Part shown: positions 49,076 to 59,599 of the stretch, piece after piece
Layout of the letters: every line of letters starts with the position of its first letter
How positions within the stretch are numbered: position 1 is the stretch's first letter
NCBI RefSeq assembly: GCF_964204865.1
Contig: NC_135261.1
Span: 5,518,001-5,582,000, forward strand
DNA length: 64,000 nt
Source: Styela clava
Lineage: Eukaryota; Chordata; Ascidiacea; Stolidobranchia; Styelidae
Direction: 5' to 3'
Notes under the pieces: model-generated
What the model saw: only the letters and a program-made list of their open reading frames with translations
Told to the model about the DNA's origin: nothing
The model's database searches: none
Program-made: the position numbers and the translations under genes

Positions 49076-49201
49076 CAAAAGCGAGCGGAAAACGGTCGCG
49101 AAAGGCGACGAGAAATATGTGCATTGGAGCGTATCATGAAATACAATCTTTCGCCTGTAGCCTTATGGAGTGACGTCAGAGTTGCCTATCATGTTGTTTA
49201 A
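49076..49201 (+). pseudogene. Paralogue of the homeodomain-like fragment at 46 kb
   Basis: The frame reads RERRREICALERIMKYNLSP, then ALWSDVRVAYHVV-stop. It matches the minus-strand piece at 46.2-46.0 kb in protein (CALER-x-x-x-Y-[DN]-L) and in DNA (ATGTGCATTGGAGCG, and ATGTTGTTTAATGTCATTG shared). A strong acceptor (TTTTTTTTCGTTACAG) ends at 49032, but a TAG lies between it and this frame, so an alternative acceptor at 49075 would be needed. The homeodomain comparison covers only the first half here. Confidence 0.22.
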
Positions 49202-51434
49202 TGTCATTGGTTTGATATATTATTACGTTTTGCTCTTCAAGTCTTGAACATCTCGAAATAGTAACAGATTTCTCACATTCAAAGTACAGAGTTTATTTGT
49301 TTTGTCAAACAGAAAACAATAACACGACAAAATATAATTGTATAAGCAACAAATTCTCGGTATAGACTGTATAACAACTGGTATCAATACTATCATGTCG
49401 ATATCGAGATCAGTTACCAGTACCACTCAATATTTATAACGTGAATAACAAGAGCTTTAAATGTGATAAGACATCTAGGATGTGATATTGTATGTTTGTC
49501 TGAGACCATCAATAACTTTCAATGGAATAATAATTTAGTTGACAAGCGTTTGGGATGCTCTAAGCATTAACTAAATATACCTAGATATAAATTCAGACAA
49601 ATTATTTGCTTGATCAATTATGATATTAACGAATTTGACATTTTTGATTAATGACTAAAATAGGAAGAGAAGGTTTTCATGTGAGTGTGTGGCATTGGTT
49701 TCTTTAAAATATGTAAATGGTGAATGACTCAAAGTAACGGTTATATAGGGGCATTGAAACGTCACTGCAATAGTCAAGTTGTTCGAGTGTTAAAGTTCGG
49801 ACCAACAAAGCAGGTATAAAAAAGCAATCATATCAAAATTGAGCTTAAATGTTTTCGTATGAATAAGGTCTACAAGCATCATGTAAAATATCAGGAAGAA
49901 TACTCATGTTAGAATGTAATTTACACTGTTTTTTCATTATTTTAGTTTAAGAACCGAATTCTATGAGAATGTCTTTAACTACGTGATAACTTGATGTCGG
50001 ACTCAGACTCGAATCGAAGCTTGGATGATCTCGACTTGATTCGTGGTTTGATAATTACCAAACAGTGAACTGCGCGGTATGGGTGAGATATCATACTGAT
50101 ACTTGGTGAAACGCATGTCTGTGACGTGTGTGCATAGTGACACGAGGGGTAAAGACTGCCAGAGAAATTCCAAGGGTATGTCATTTTTTGCGTCCGGAAA
50201 GAATAATTTCAATAAAAAGTGACTAAGAATCAACAAAATATTAAATGATGTTGGGTTAAAGGACATATAGGGTGTAAGGACATATAGGTTTAAAATTGCA
50301 GAGGGAATTTACCAATGCCATTTAGAGATTTTGTCTTCGCAGATGTATAAAATACTTGAACAATTACTGATTAACAAACAACAAACCAGGTTAAGATATA
50401 TTAAGAACTGACTTCATAACAAAATTGCAATGGACACCCTGTATTGTTTCAATAGTTATGAGAAAAGCAAAAAATATTGTTGCGTTAAAGTGTCATTTTT
50501 GTATTATGTGTACCTACTCAATTACAAACATGAAGTGAAGTTCTGTAGAGTGTAGACCATGTCAACAGACGTCGCGTAAGATCAATTCCGATTATAATTA
50601 CCCAAAAGAATGAAGCTCCGTAAACGTCACTAATGCCCTATTATGACTCCTCGAACATGTTTAGTCGAGACTGGGCTTTTAACAAAACACAAATAGACTA
50701 ACAACAAATAAATAGTTGTCTTGATAAAGTTTCCATGGAATGTGGTTTAATCAGACAATCTTCTCAGTCACATCCCGAATAAATCTACGTTCTTTATTTT
50801 CAGTAGTAAACAACAATCATTGGTCACTGATTAGAGTGAGATAGAGATTACAGTATCTTTGTTTCTTTATTAAAAATGACAGCTTCCTCCCCTTGTGTTT
50901 CTCTTTGATACTGCTCATTTTTTTCTCTTTTGACCTTAAAAAAATATTTGGCGCGCGTGCCGCATTTCGGCTCAGGGCGTGGTAGTGTGAGGTCGTTTCT
51001 GCGCTGGTCTGAGCTAGGTAAATTCACAGTTTAAGGCAGGGAAGGTCGAGATATAACTAGGTCAACTAATTATTCCCATTCTTCATGCATATATAAGCTA
51101 TAACTTGAATTGTATAAATAATAATCTATTCCGATACAATTGGGTAGCGCCTTTTTTCAGCCATATGCAGAATTTGAGTGTTATATGACGAATATAGATT
51201 TCAGCATTGAGTTCTTGTTTCATTTCTTATATACCTTTCGAGTGTATTTATTTACGTGTTTTGCAACGTTTTTCTTTATGCATCAAGTCTTGTTTTATGA
51301 TAATTTTTTTTGTGAGTTGTAATCCGCGACAACGTGCTGTTTATAATTTTTCTACTTTGCACAAGAACTTTGTATCATCGCTAAAAAGTATCATCGCTAA
51401 AAAGTAAGCCATAACTATAATTTTCAAATTTCAG
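49202..51434. other. No recognised gene; one mariner-like MITE
   Basis: A mariner-like MITE ends at 50441 (TTGCAATGGACACCCTG). Other open frames here (up to 87 codons) overlap each other and show no family motif. Confidence 0.4.
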
Positions 51435-52096
51435 GCTTAAAAAAAAAGAAGAAAAATCTACCAATATAATATGATATTGGCATGATTGATGGTGGAGTGA
51501 CGGACTGATTGATGTAGGCAGAAAGGTAACTGATCTAAAGTAGTTTATCAGTTTTATCATAACTTGATTATAAGGTAAAGGCCTTTTAATTTTAATCTAA
51601 TTACAGGGCTTTGCGAAGAAGGAAGATATTGTTACTGCTGGTGGTCGAGTGGCGATTGGTCGATGTAAATGGAAAGGTAAGTAGTTCTAAGAATGTTACA
51701 AAATCCAAAGCTTTTATCACAACTTCATTATAGAGCAAAGGTTTTATAATTTTTACCTTAATTACAGGTTTTTGCGAAGAAGGAAGATATTGTTACTGCT
51801 AGAGGACTAGTGGCGATCGGTCGATGTAAATGGAAAGGTAGGTATGTTACAAAATTTAAGGTTTTTATCACAACTTGATTATAGAGCGAAGGTTTTATAA
51901 TTTCCACTTTAATTACAGGTTTTTCTGACGCTATGAAGATATTGTCGATGTAAATAGAAAGTTAGGTGGTTGGTCTAAACATGTTGCAAAATCTAAGGTT
52001 TTTATCACAACATTTTATAATTCCCAATTCAATTACAGGTAGAAGATATTGTTACTGCTGGTGACAAGGTGGCAATTGACCGATGTAAATGGACAG
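51435..52096 (+). repeat. Five tandem exon-like cassettes with conserved splice sites
   Basis: Five diverged tandem units (period 172, 161, 151 and 120 bp). Each has an acceptor (AATTACAG in four units, ATTTCAG in the first), an exon-like core and a GT after an A/G-rich end. Cores: 51435-51525, 51607-51676, 51768-51837, 51919-51960, 52039-52096. Cores 2, 3 and 5 are open in one frame, reading EDIVTAGGRVAIGRCKWKG-like peptides. Cores 1 and 4 are degenerate. Intact cores are 70, 70 and 58 nt (1 mod 3), so joining two in series shifts the frame into stops. Compatible with mutually exclusive exons, a non-coding spliced RNA or decayed exon duplication. I do not recognise the peptide. Confidence 0.6.
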
Positions 52097-52759
52097 GTGG
52101 GTCTGCTTCATTTTTTATGAACAATATACTTTACTCAAAAGGAAAAGGCGTATACGTAAAACATAATTTCCTAAATTGTTGGTTCGTGTTGTTTGTACAG
52201 TGTAAACATTCGAATATTGAAAGCGCTTTTTTACAATAAAACTTTCATTTTCGCTTTTCCACGAGTTTTCCTCTTTTTATATGAACAATTGTGATCATAA
52301 TTTGTTCTACATAAACACACGTATGATACCTAATAAGTTCTGATATTGCTGTTATGCTAATGTAGTTGTGTACATCTCTGTTAACTTTTTACATCACAAT
52401 ATTGTTGCGTATTACAATTGTAAAGGTTGGAGAATAATGCTATACTGCTATAATCTTTACGCTACTGACCTAAAACTTGCCTTCCGTCTTAAACCACAAT
52501 ATTCTTACACCAAATGCTTTTATATAGCAGGCATACGAATGCGAAATGAGATTTTGAAGAAACAAGAGAGCAATGCACAATATGGAGACTGAGTCGGAAC
52601 GAAATATTTCACCCGTATATTCTCCAAAAATCATACCTTGGTCTCGAGATAGCTGTAGTTTGTAATTTTTTTTTCGATTTATCTATTCAACTGCGTTTTG
52701 GGTCGTGCCGAACTGACATTAACTGCTAAAGCTGGGCTTTTTTAAATACTTGCTAATTT

Positions 52760-53330
52760 CATCATTCAGTCAGTTCGCGCCGAGTTGTCACCGACAATGA
52801 GAATCATGTTTTATCAATAACTCAACTAGTCACTGGGAAGAAAATAGTCGCCTGTCCATCCCTAATAACAGCACACTACGTCAAATGGCCACAGATCCAT
52901 CCCACTGCGTGTTGGGTCGTTCTAAACGGCGCTCCCGAAGTATGTGCACCAAGATGGCGCACAACTGATAACCCTAACCTGGTACACATATAATGTTCAG
53001 GTTGTGCGCCATCTTGGTGCACATACTTCGGGAGCACCTGCTAAGCAGGCATTAAATAATAAAGCCGGGAATACCTGATAACTTAATAATCGAATCTTGA
53101 TTACTAGGAAGATATTTAAATTTCCTATTTAAACGTGATTGTATGCAAATTTTTATTTTAATGAGTCCTCAAGGCATATAAATTACCGAGAACATAGAAT
53201 CCATCACTCAGTCAGTTCGCTAAGTCGTCACTCACAAATAAGAATCGTGTGTCATCAATAACTCACTGGGAAGAAAACAGCCGTGTGTCCGTCCCTCATG
53301 ACAGCGTACTTCGTCAAATAGCTACAAATA
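52760..53330 (+). repeat. Duplicated ~130-bp segment flanking a foldback MITE
   Basis: 52760-52895 and 53195-53330 share CATTCAGTCAGTTCGC-like, AACTCACTGGGAAGAAAA and CGTCAAAT parts as direct repeats. A related piece is inside the hAT MITE near 1960-2050. The foldback at 52931-53038 lies between. Confidence 0.5.
52931..53038. mobile_element. Foldback MITE with 34-bp near-perfect arms
   Basis: GTATGTGCACCAAGATGGCG in the left arm is exactly mirrored in the right arm. The centre carries CTAACCTGGTACACAT. The closest relative is at 27955-28064. Confidence 0.8.
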
Positions 53331-53648
53331 TGTAAGTAGCTGTTATTCTTGTGAAAAAATCTGCATTTAACTTATCATTCAAATTCTGACTGGAAAAGCG
53401 AATCAAGGCGATCTCAAAATTACAAATCTGGATAAAGTAAGTAATTGTTCCATTTCTTCTTATAAAGGCGTGAAATATAGTAAAAAAAATTATTCAACCA
53501 ATTACTTTATCGATATCTTTAATATCCAACTTCAACTGCAGTTTAGAATTTTAGTATATTCGCCTAGTTATAATTTGTTATCCCCAAATAGTTTTTCAAA
53601 TTGGGTATAAGGGGCACCTTTATCGGCACCATTACATACCTTTTAAGG

Positions 53649-53891
53649 CAGGGGTTGGCAACCTACAGTAATATAATCCGGCCTGCAAATGGGATAAAAA
53701 TAGGTTTTTTGAGGTGCAATGCAATTAGGAAATAAATCTATATTCTATTCGATAGATGTATCACTGCTTGATTTTTATTATAAAGTATCATCCGTTCGGT
53801 TTTCAACTTTCTGAAAATATGTGCGTCTTGCCAATGACTTGCGACCCCTGTGTCCTTTGTCCCACGAGCGACAAAAGGTTGCCGACCACTG
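53649..53891. mobile_element. hAT-like MITE
   Basis: Ends CAGGGGTTGGCAACC and GGTTGCCGACCACTG. Flanks TTTTAAGG and CTTTAAGG agree at 7 of 8. Confidence 0.85.
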
Positions 53892-54639
53892 CTTTAAGGT
53901 TATAGAATCAATTTGCGGAGGTATTTCGAATGCTGTAAATTTTCGATGTTATCGAATCGCAAGTGATGCTTTTTAAATTCAATCCCAAGCATATGGGTGT
54001 TTTACTCGTGATTTTAATTGCAGATTATGGAATTGGGGGTAGCAATATAGTCCAGAAGTTATATTTTAATTAAAATCAGGGCGGTTTGTGAATTATTTTT
54101 TCCAACGCTGTTAAACTAGTTTTATATATTTCAGGTTCGAACTGGGCGGAAGCAAAAGACGATTAATCTCACGTGAAGCAGACGTAGATTGACAGTTTTT
54201 TCTGGATATAGTGTTTTAGAATTGTACCAATCGCATTTTCCATTTTATTTTAATAAGTCCTGTATCCGGGTTTTAGAGGTCAGCGCTTCCTTAGCCCCCC
54301 CTTTCCAGATCGTGGGTCATGATGGGTATTGATTGGTTAGGGACACTGAGATTTCTTGCTGCCATCTAATAACCAATTATGCTCGTAGACTGCTATCATA
54401 GATATAAACGCGAGATTTATTCGAATCTTGAAAGTTAGTAAGGTTCCTGTACTTTCACACAAATTCCGTCGTTCTGTGTCTAGAATCTTCAGTGTTTGTT
54501 GAAGTTTTATTCCTTTTTGTTATTTAATGGATATAAATAAATATAACCGACGAGAAAATATCTCCATGCTTGCTCTGAGGCTGGGATTGGTTTGTCAGGT
54601 TTCGGATAGTTGTTCGGGATAAACTAGCAATCATCAGAA

Positions 54640-55640
54640 TGTACAAAAGGGGGTGTGCATCATGCGTATGACGTCACTAGGTTGTGACGTCACCCTAGCG
54701 ATCAGCGGTATTTTGGGGCAGGCCGGCGGTGGATCCGAGCCGAAACGACGCGATTTAATTTTATGTGCGGCCGACCATTGGCCGTAGATAAATCGAGTAT
54801 ATTTTCCGAAATTTATCCATAATCATGCCTGATCATGCATGATCCGAATATAAATTTCAAAAATCTCCATTTTCCAAGGTCTGACCCTTCGATTTTCTCC
54901 ATTTTCGTTTATTTAGGGATTTCTATCTTCTTATAAGTCGGAGCTTCCTTCATACTTTATATATCTGCGTAATCCAATTAATGACGACACGAAATTGATA
55001 CGGGACAGTAAGTTCGCGGGATTCAAACTTTGGTCACCATGAACAAACTAAAGGAATATCAACCGCCTTTACCAACTAGGCCAAGGAGGGACGTGAGAGC
55101 GAGATCTGAGTTTTAATATTTATCAATTATCATAAATGAGTTTATAATTTACAAGTCCGTTGAGATGATATATAAATATTAGACCTTAAAGCTTTGTTCG
55201 TAAGTTCTTAATTGGCCTAGTTGGTAAAGGCGCTGGGTAGACCATAAATTTGTTCACGGTGACTAAAGTTTGAATCCCGCGAATGTAACATCAAAAATTA
55301 ACGAAGGAGAAACTCGAGCTGTGGACTACAAAAACCCCAAAATAAGAGAATATGGAGGAAATCGAAGGGTCAGACCTTAGAAAATAGAAAATTTTGAAAT
55401 TTTCATTCGGATCATGTATGATCAAGCATGGGCGCGTAAAAATTTCAGTAATTGTACTCGATTTATCTATGGCCTACGATCGGCCAAAGATAAAAAAAAT
55501 CGCGTCGTTTCGGCCCGTAACCGGCGCCCCATAAAATCGCGGCTAGCCAGTATGACGTCATAACCTTGTGACGACTTAGTGTAAAATCCGCAGAAACCAG
55601 TCAAAATGACGTTTTGAGACACTTCTTACACCTATGCTCC
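54640..55640. repeat. Two tRNA-derived SINE-like copies, head to head
   Basis: Right copy (about 55209-55600, plus) and left copy (about 55087-54640, minus) each begin with a tRNA-like head: A-box-like GGCCTAGTTGGTAAAGGCG and B-box-like AAAGTTTGAATCCCGCG. They share a body containing GAAATCGAAGGGTCAGACCTT, TGATCATGCATGATCCGAAT and GATTTATCTACGG-like stretches, and an end near ATGACGTCA. The pair forms a ~1-kb imperfect palindrome. No tRNA fold could be confirmed, so these are SINE-like rather than tRNA genes. Confidence 0.6.
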
Positions 55641-58612
55641 AACTCCCATTTCCTATTAGCCTTTAACAAAACCCAGTCGCCGACAACCAATAAGCATGGA
55701 GAACGAATATTGCTTCAATAATTTTATTATTCTTCAAGCAAGAGAATAAACAAAAATGTACATCTAGTCTTCGGGGAAAAATAAGAGAGAGGTGGATAAA
55801 ATGAAGATATTAATGGGAACGCATTGTTTAAAAGGAATATGGAATATTAGCTCACCTATATTACCAAAACTCTCTAAACGGAATAACTTGTGAACTGGTA
55901 ATGAACTATTGGATTTTAAGACTTCGCCCTACAATGACAAATGCGCATTAATTAACACTTTTCAAGTACACAATACTGCTAATTAAATGAAACAACATCC
56001 AGACTTCACAGCTATAAAAGACTATAAAACAATATTATCAAATATTCTAGCTGAAACAATGCGCAATTATAAAAATACCTAATTTGAACAGACAGATGAT
56101 TTGTGAGATCCGTTGTCGCCTCAATCCGCTTGTTCCGGAATCCGGACAGAATCTGCATGAAAAAATAAAGTTAGATATCGGTCTTCAATAGGAATAGTTG
56201 CCGATCGTAAAGAGCAGCGGCGATCGCGCACAAGGGCGGCGTAGACAATTTTTTATATTGCGTTGAGCTTATTTAAAATAACAATTTTTGGATATATGAA
56301 TCCTGACCCCTACCTGATGACGTCATCCAAAAATTACGTCACTGCGACGTCACAATAACGAAATACAGCTTGCCAAAGTATAGCGACGGTCACCCGTAAT
56401 GGCGCCTACGAATATGTCAACAAACTCAATACGTCAGCGACAAATTCTAAAGAGGGGCGCGGCTTAAAATGTTTGAGAACCACTGCTATAGAGTTTCGTT
56501 TGAAGAATATTATATGCTTGGGTAACAATAACTATCGATTTGCAATTCAATTTCTCTAATCCATCTTGTGGATTAGTCATGAAATAAAAACTGGGGTTCT
56601 CAGTCTATAGGATAAAATTAGCGCCGGGGGGTGAACCGGGTAAATTAGCAATCAAGGAATTTTAACGTCAAAAAAAATTTGATTCAACCCACCAAAAAAA
56701 GCAAAACGAGTAGCGAGAGGAAGCAGCGCTGGCAAACAACTTATTCTGACAATCGTATATATATATTTGAGTTTTATACGCGCTATCATCAAGTATTTAT
56801 TTGGTAATAAAATCTGTCACCGCGGGCATTTCCGAGCTTTCTCTCACTACAGAGGTAGACCGTGTTTGTTGGTTACAAACTAGCGTATTATATAAAGTGT
56901 ATTATATACAGCCATAACCATATGCCCGGATATGACTCTGTTATTGCAACACAGGAAATAATAATGACACATCAAAACACATAAGCATACTAGCATGAAG
57001 GGACAAAGGGACATTAAACCTACTATATAAGAGGGACACTGCTAAGGGACATGTCCCTTTGTCCCTTACTATATACAAGGTTATAAATGTCCCTTTGTCC
57101 CTTACTGTATACAAGGTTATAAATGTCCCTTACTGTATACAAGGTTATAAATGTCCCTTTGTCCCTTACTATATAGGGTTTTTCAGCCGGCTTTAGGGCC
57201 GCCACTTACCTCTTGAACGATTCGTCTGAAGTTATTAACTAAAAACCCAACCACCCTTCCATAGTCATAACAGTCCTAGTGAAGGGACAATTGCAGATTT
57301 CTACATTTAGTGCATTCTGCACCTTGAAGTTCTTGTAGAAAGCTTATAAAATTGGGAAAAAATAGGACTGAAATAGAAAATAAAGTAACTGAATTTTGTC
57401 ACGAGACTGTTCACAAACGATAATACTCAAAATGAAGTACGCATTTGACTAAGAATGTGCTGGTAACTGATTAGCACTATAAATATTTTTCCTTATTTTA
57501 TTGTTTCAGAGAAGGAAACTTCTATAGGTGGATAGTATATACTTTAAAATTTATTTATTTAGCGTTATTGTACGTGGTATTAAAGCCTACAAGTACCTAA
57601 CCTTAAAAGCTGAAGAGCGAGTTGTGCGCAACTGCCTGATAAACCTGAAGAAAACTGAAACCAGAGTTGTTTACGCATAACAAGGAGAAATAGGCAAAGG
57701 GAGGAAGTATTTGATGATTGTGGACCTCAAGCTGAAGCACGCGCGCATCTCCGGCAGGGTTTCAACACGATGACGAATAAGTCATGGGAATCTTTAAATA
57801 CTCCGATGTAGGTTTGAATTATGTGGGGTTAAATTATGTGGAAGAGGATCGTTGGACTCCTGGTTTCTCTCTTGGACTCTTGGAGGTGATTCACGTACAA
57901 CTGTTTCGTAATACCTCCGCCATTAAGCTCATGCATCCAAGACTAAGCCCGATAGGCGATATGGACTGATCACCGGACGAGAAGCCGTGGTGTCCACGTA
58001 ATCAAGCCGTCTGACGGATTTCCTCTCCACTGTGATAAATATGGAAAGACAAAAATATCTACACTTACTTCAACAAACTCTCGATTCGTGAAATTCGCTT
58101 TCACCTTATTCGCTTATTCTCGTTTTCAGGACATAAACTGCATGATAAAATACAAGTTAAAACTATGGAATCCGAAATATTCCAGTCCAATTAAAAACGC
58201 CTTTATGATTTCAGCAAAAGCGAAATGACCTCCACCAATGTTATTTTGCATTCATTTTTATTTCACTCTCAACACATAGATGTCTATGCCGGTACAGATA
58301 GAATGTTTAGGCTTGGAATAAATGATTAATTAATTAATTAATTTCAGTGTGAATTGAATTCAATTTATGAAACACGGCCACTTGCAACGAGTAAGAGTAA
58401 TTTTAGAGCAGTGTTCCAACCTTTATCGTTAAAACTTCTCTTCGCCTTTTTTGGAACTTTTATTTTTTGACTTGGTGGATCATGCGCACTCACACTTTTG
58501 TACAATTTAAGTGTGTTATAATTATCCATTATAGTAATATCAATAATGAAGAAATGCAGAATAGAAATAATAATAAAGAAATGCAGAGTCTATGATTAAA
58601 AAGTTAACCTAC
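55641..58612. other. No firm gene; minisatellite and a hAT end
   Basis: Contains a solo hAT end at about 56446-56487 (GGGCGCGGCTTAAAATGTTT, then GAGAACCACTG), the minisatellite at 57041-57178, and a minus-strand stretch near 58130-58067 with splice-like borders but no open frame. Confidence 0.4.
57041..57178 (-). repeat. Minisatellite, ~28-36-bp unit, about 4 copies
   Basis: Unit: ATGTCCCTTTGTCCCTTACT then ATATACAAGGTTATAA. One copy lacks the 8-bp TTTGTCCC. It produces a repetitive open frame on the minus strand that is not a gene. Confidence 0.9.
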
Positions 58613-58720
58613 CTTGATTATGTTGAGACACGCCGGAGAAGCCACACGCCGGAGAAGCCGTACCTTGCTCCACATGTTTTCCACAAACATTGGATACTTT
58701 CAAGCACTGATTGACAATTT
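58613..58720 (-). CDS. Candidate internal exon (108 nt, phase 1-1), cysteine-bearing
   Basis: Minus strand: acceptor TTTTGCTACAG before 58720 and donor CAAG|GTAGGT after 58613. Only the phase-1 frame is open, reading IVNQCLKVSNVCGKHVEQG then TASPACGFSGVSQHNQ. Symmetric 1-1 exons are common in extracellular proteins. A 14-15-bp direct duplication (GCTTCTCCGGCGTGT) is inside it. No family recognised, and flanking exons of matching phase were not proved. Confidence 0.3.
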
Positions 58721-59303
58721 CTGTAGCAAAATAAAACCACTGTAGAAAACACTGTACGTTGAAAATTTTTGAAGGTAATTTAGATTTTCTTTAATTAAAT
58801 TGTTTAATCCATACTTGTTTTTGTCTCAGACGCAGCGGAAATACTGCATTAATTTCATAAACAGTTTTCAGCTTTCATTAAATACATTTAGGACTGATTG
58901 CACACTACGATTTCGGTAACACAGACATCGGATTCTGATTATGCTCGTAAGTATTATTAAAAAAAATGAATTTTGAAGTTTATTTTAAAAATAAATCATG
59001 ATTCGAATTGCAAAAAAATATAATTACTTACATATTTATTTTTATTTGAGACGAATCGGAAAGTCACTCCTCTTGCTTCCCAAATGAAAACGTTTCCTTT
59101 TTCGTTTGAAGAAATTTAATCACCTATTTAAAATTTCTGAAATATAACAAAAAGAAGATACTAACAAGGAAATGAACATGAACAAAAAACAACATAATAG
59201 CATAACGACATGTACAGTTCGCGTCCAATAGTATTGAAACCAACAACAAGTAATTACCCCGTCTCTATCAGTTGACTGTTGATAAAAACTCACTTGTACT
59301 TAC

Positions 59304-59347
59304 CATGTCCAGCTATGTCCGAAGATTCGTCTCCTATCCACTTTTAT
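59304..59347 (-). CDS. Candidate small internal exon (44 nt)
   Basis: Acceptor TTCGTTTTCACGTGCAG before 59347 and donor ACATG|GTAAGTAC after 59304 are both near consensus. One frame is open (IKVDRRRIFGHSWT). Its phase (0 to 2) does not fit the exon at 58613-58720. May be a UTR or non-coding exon. Confidence 0.22.
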
Positions 59348-59599
59348 CTGCACGTGAAAACGAAAATTGGAAGGGTAGGCCAGTAGTGGAAAACTACGCA
59401 ATTTTAATTGCTACACGAGACAAAAAATAGGACCTGGCATACTTCTTCTTCTTACAAAGGGTGAATTACTTATTGCTTAAGACAGATTTTCATCTTACTT
59501 ATTTTATTGCCTTCATTAACAAAAACACTCGCAATGGTTGACGGAAATCTTACAAGGGTATTGGTTTTACAAAATACGAAAGTTACAAAGAATGAAACG

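Noticed and set aside
55010-55285. Two tRNA genes
   Set aside because: A- and B-box-like motifs are present, but an acceptor stem and a full cloverleaf could not be formed; SINE heads fit better.
57023-57205. Repetitive 60-codon protein
   Set aside because: Produced entirely by the TGTCCCTT minisatellite.
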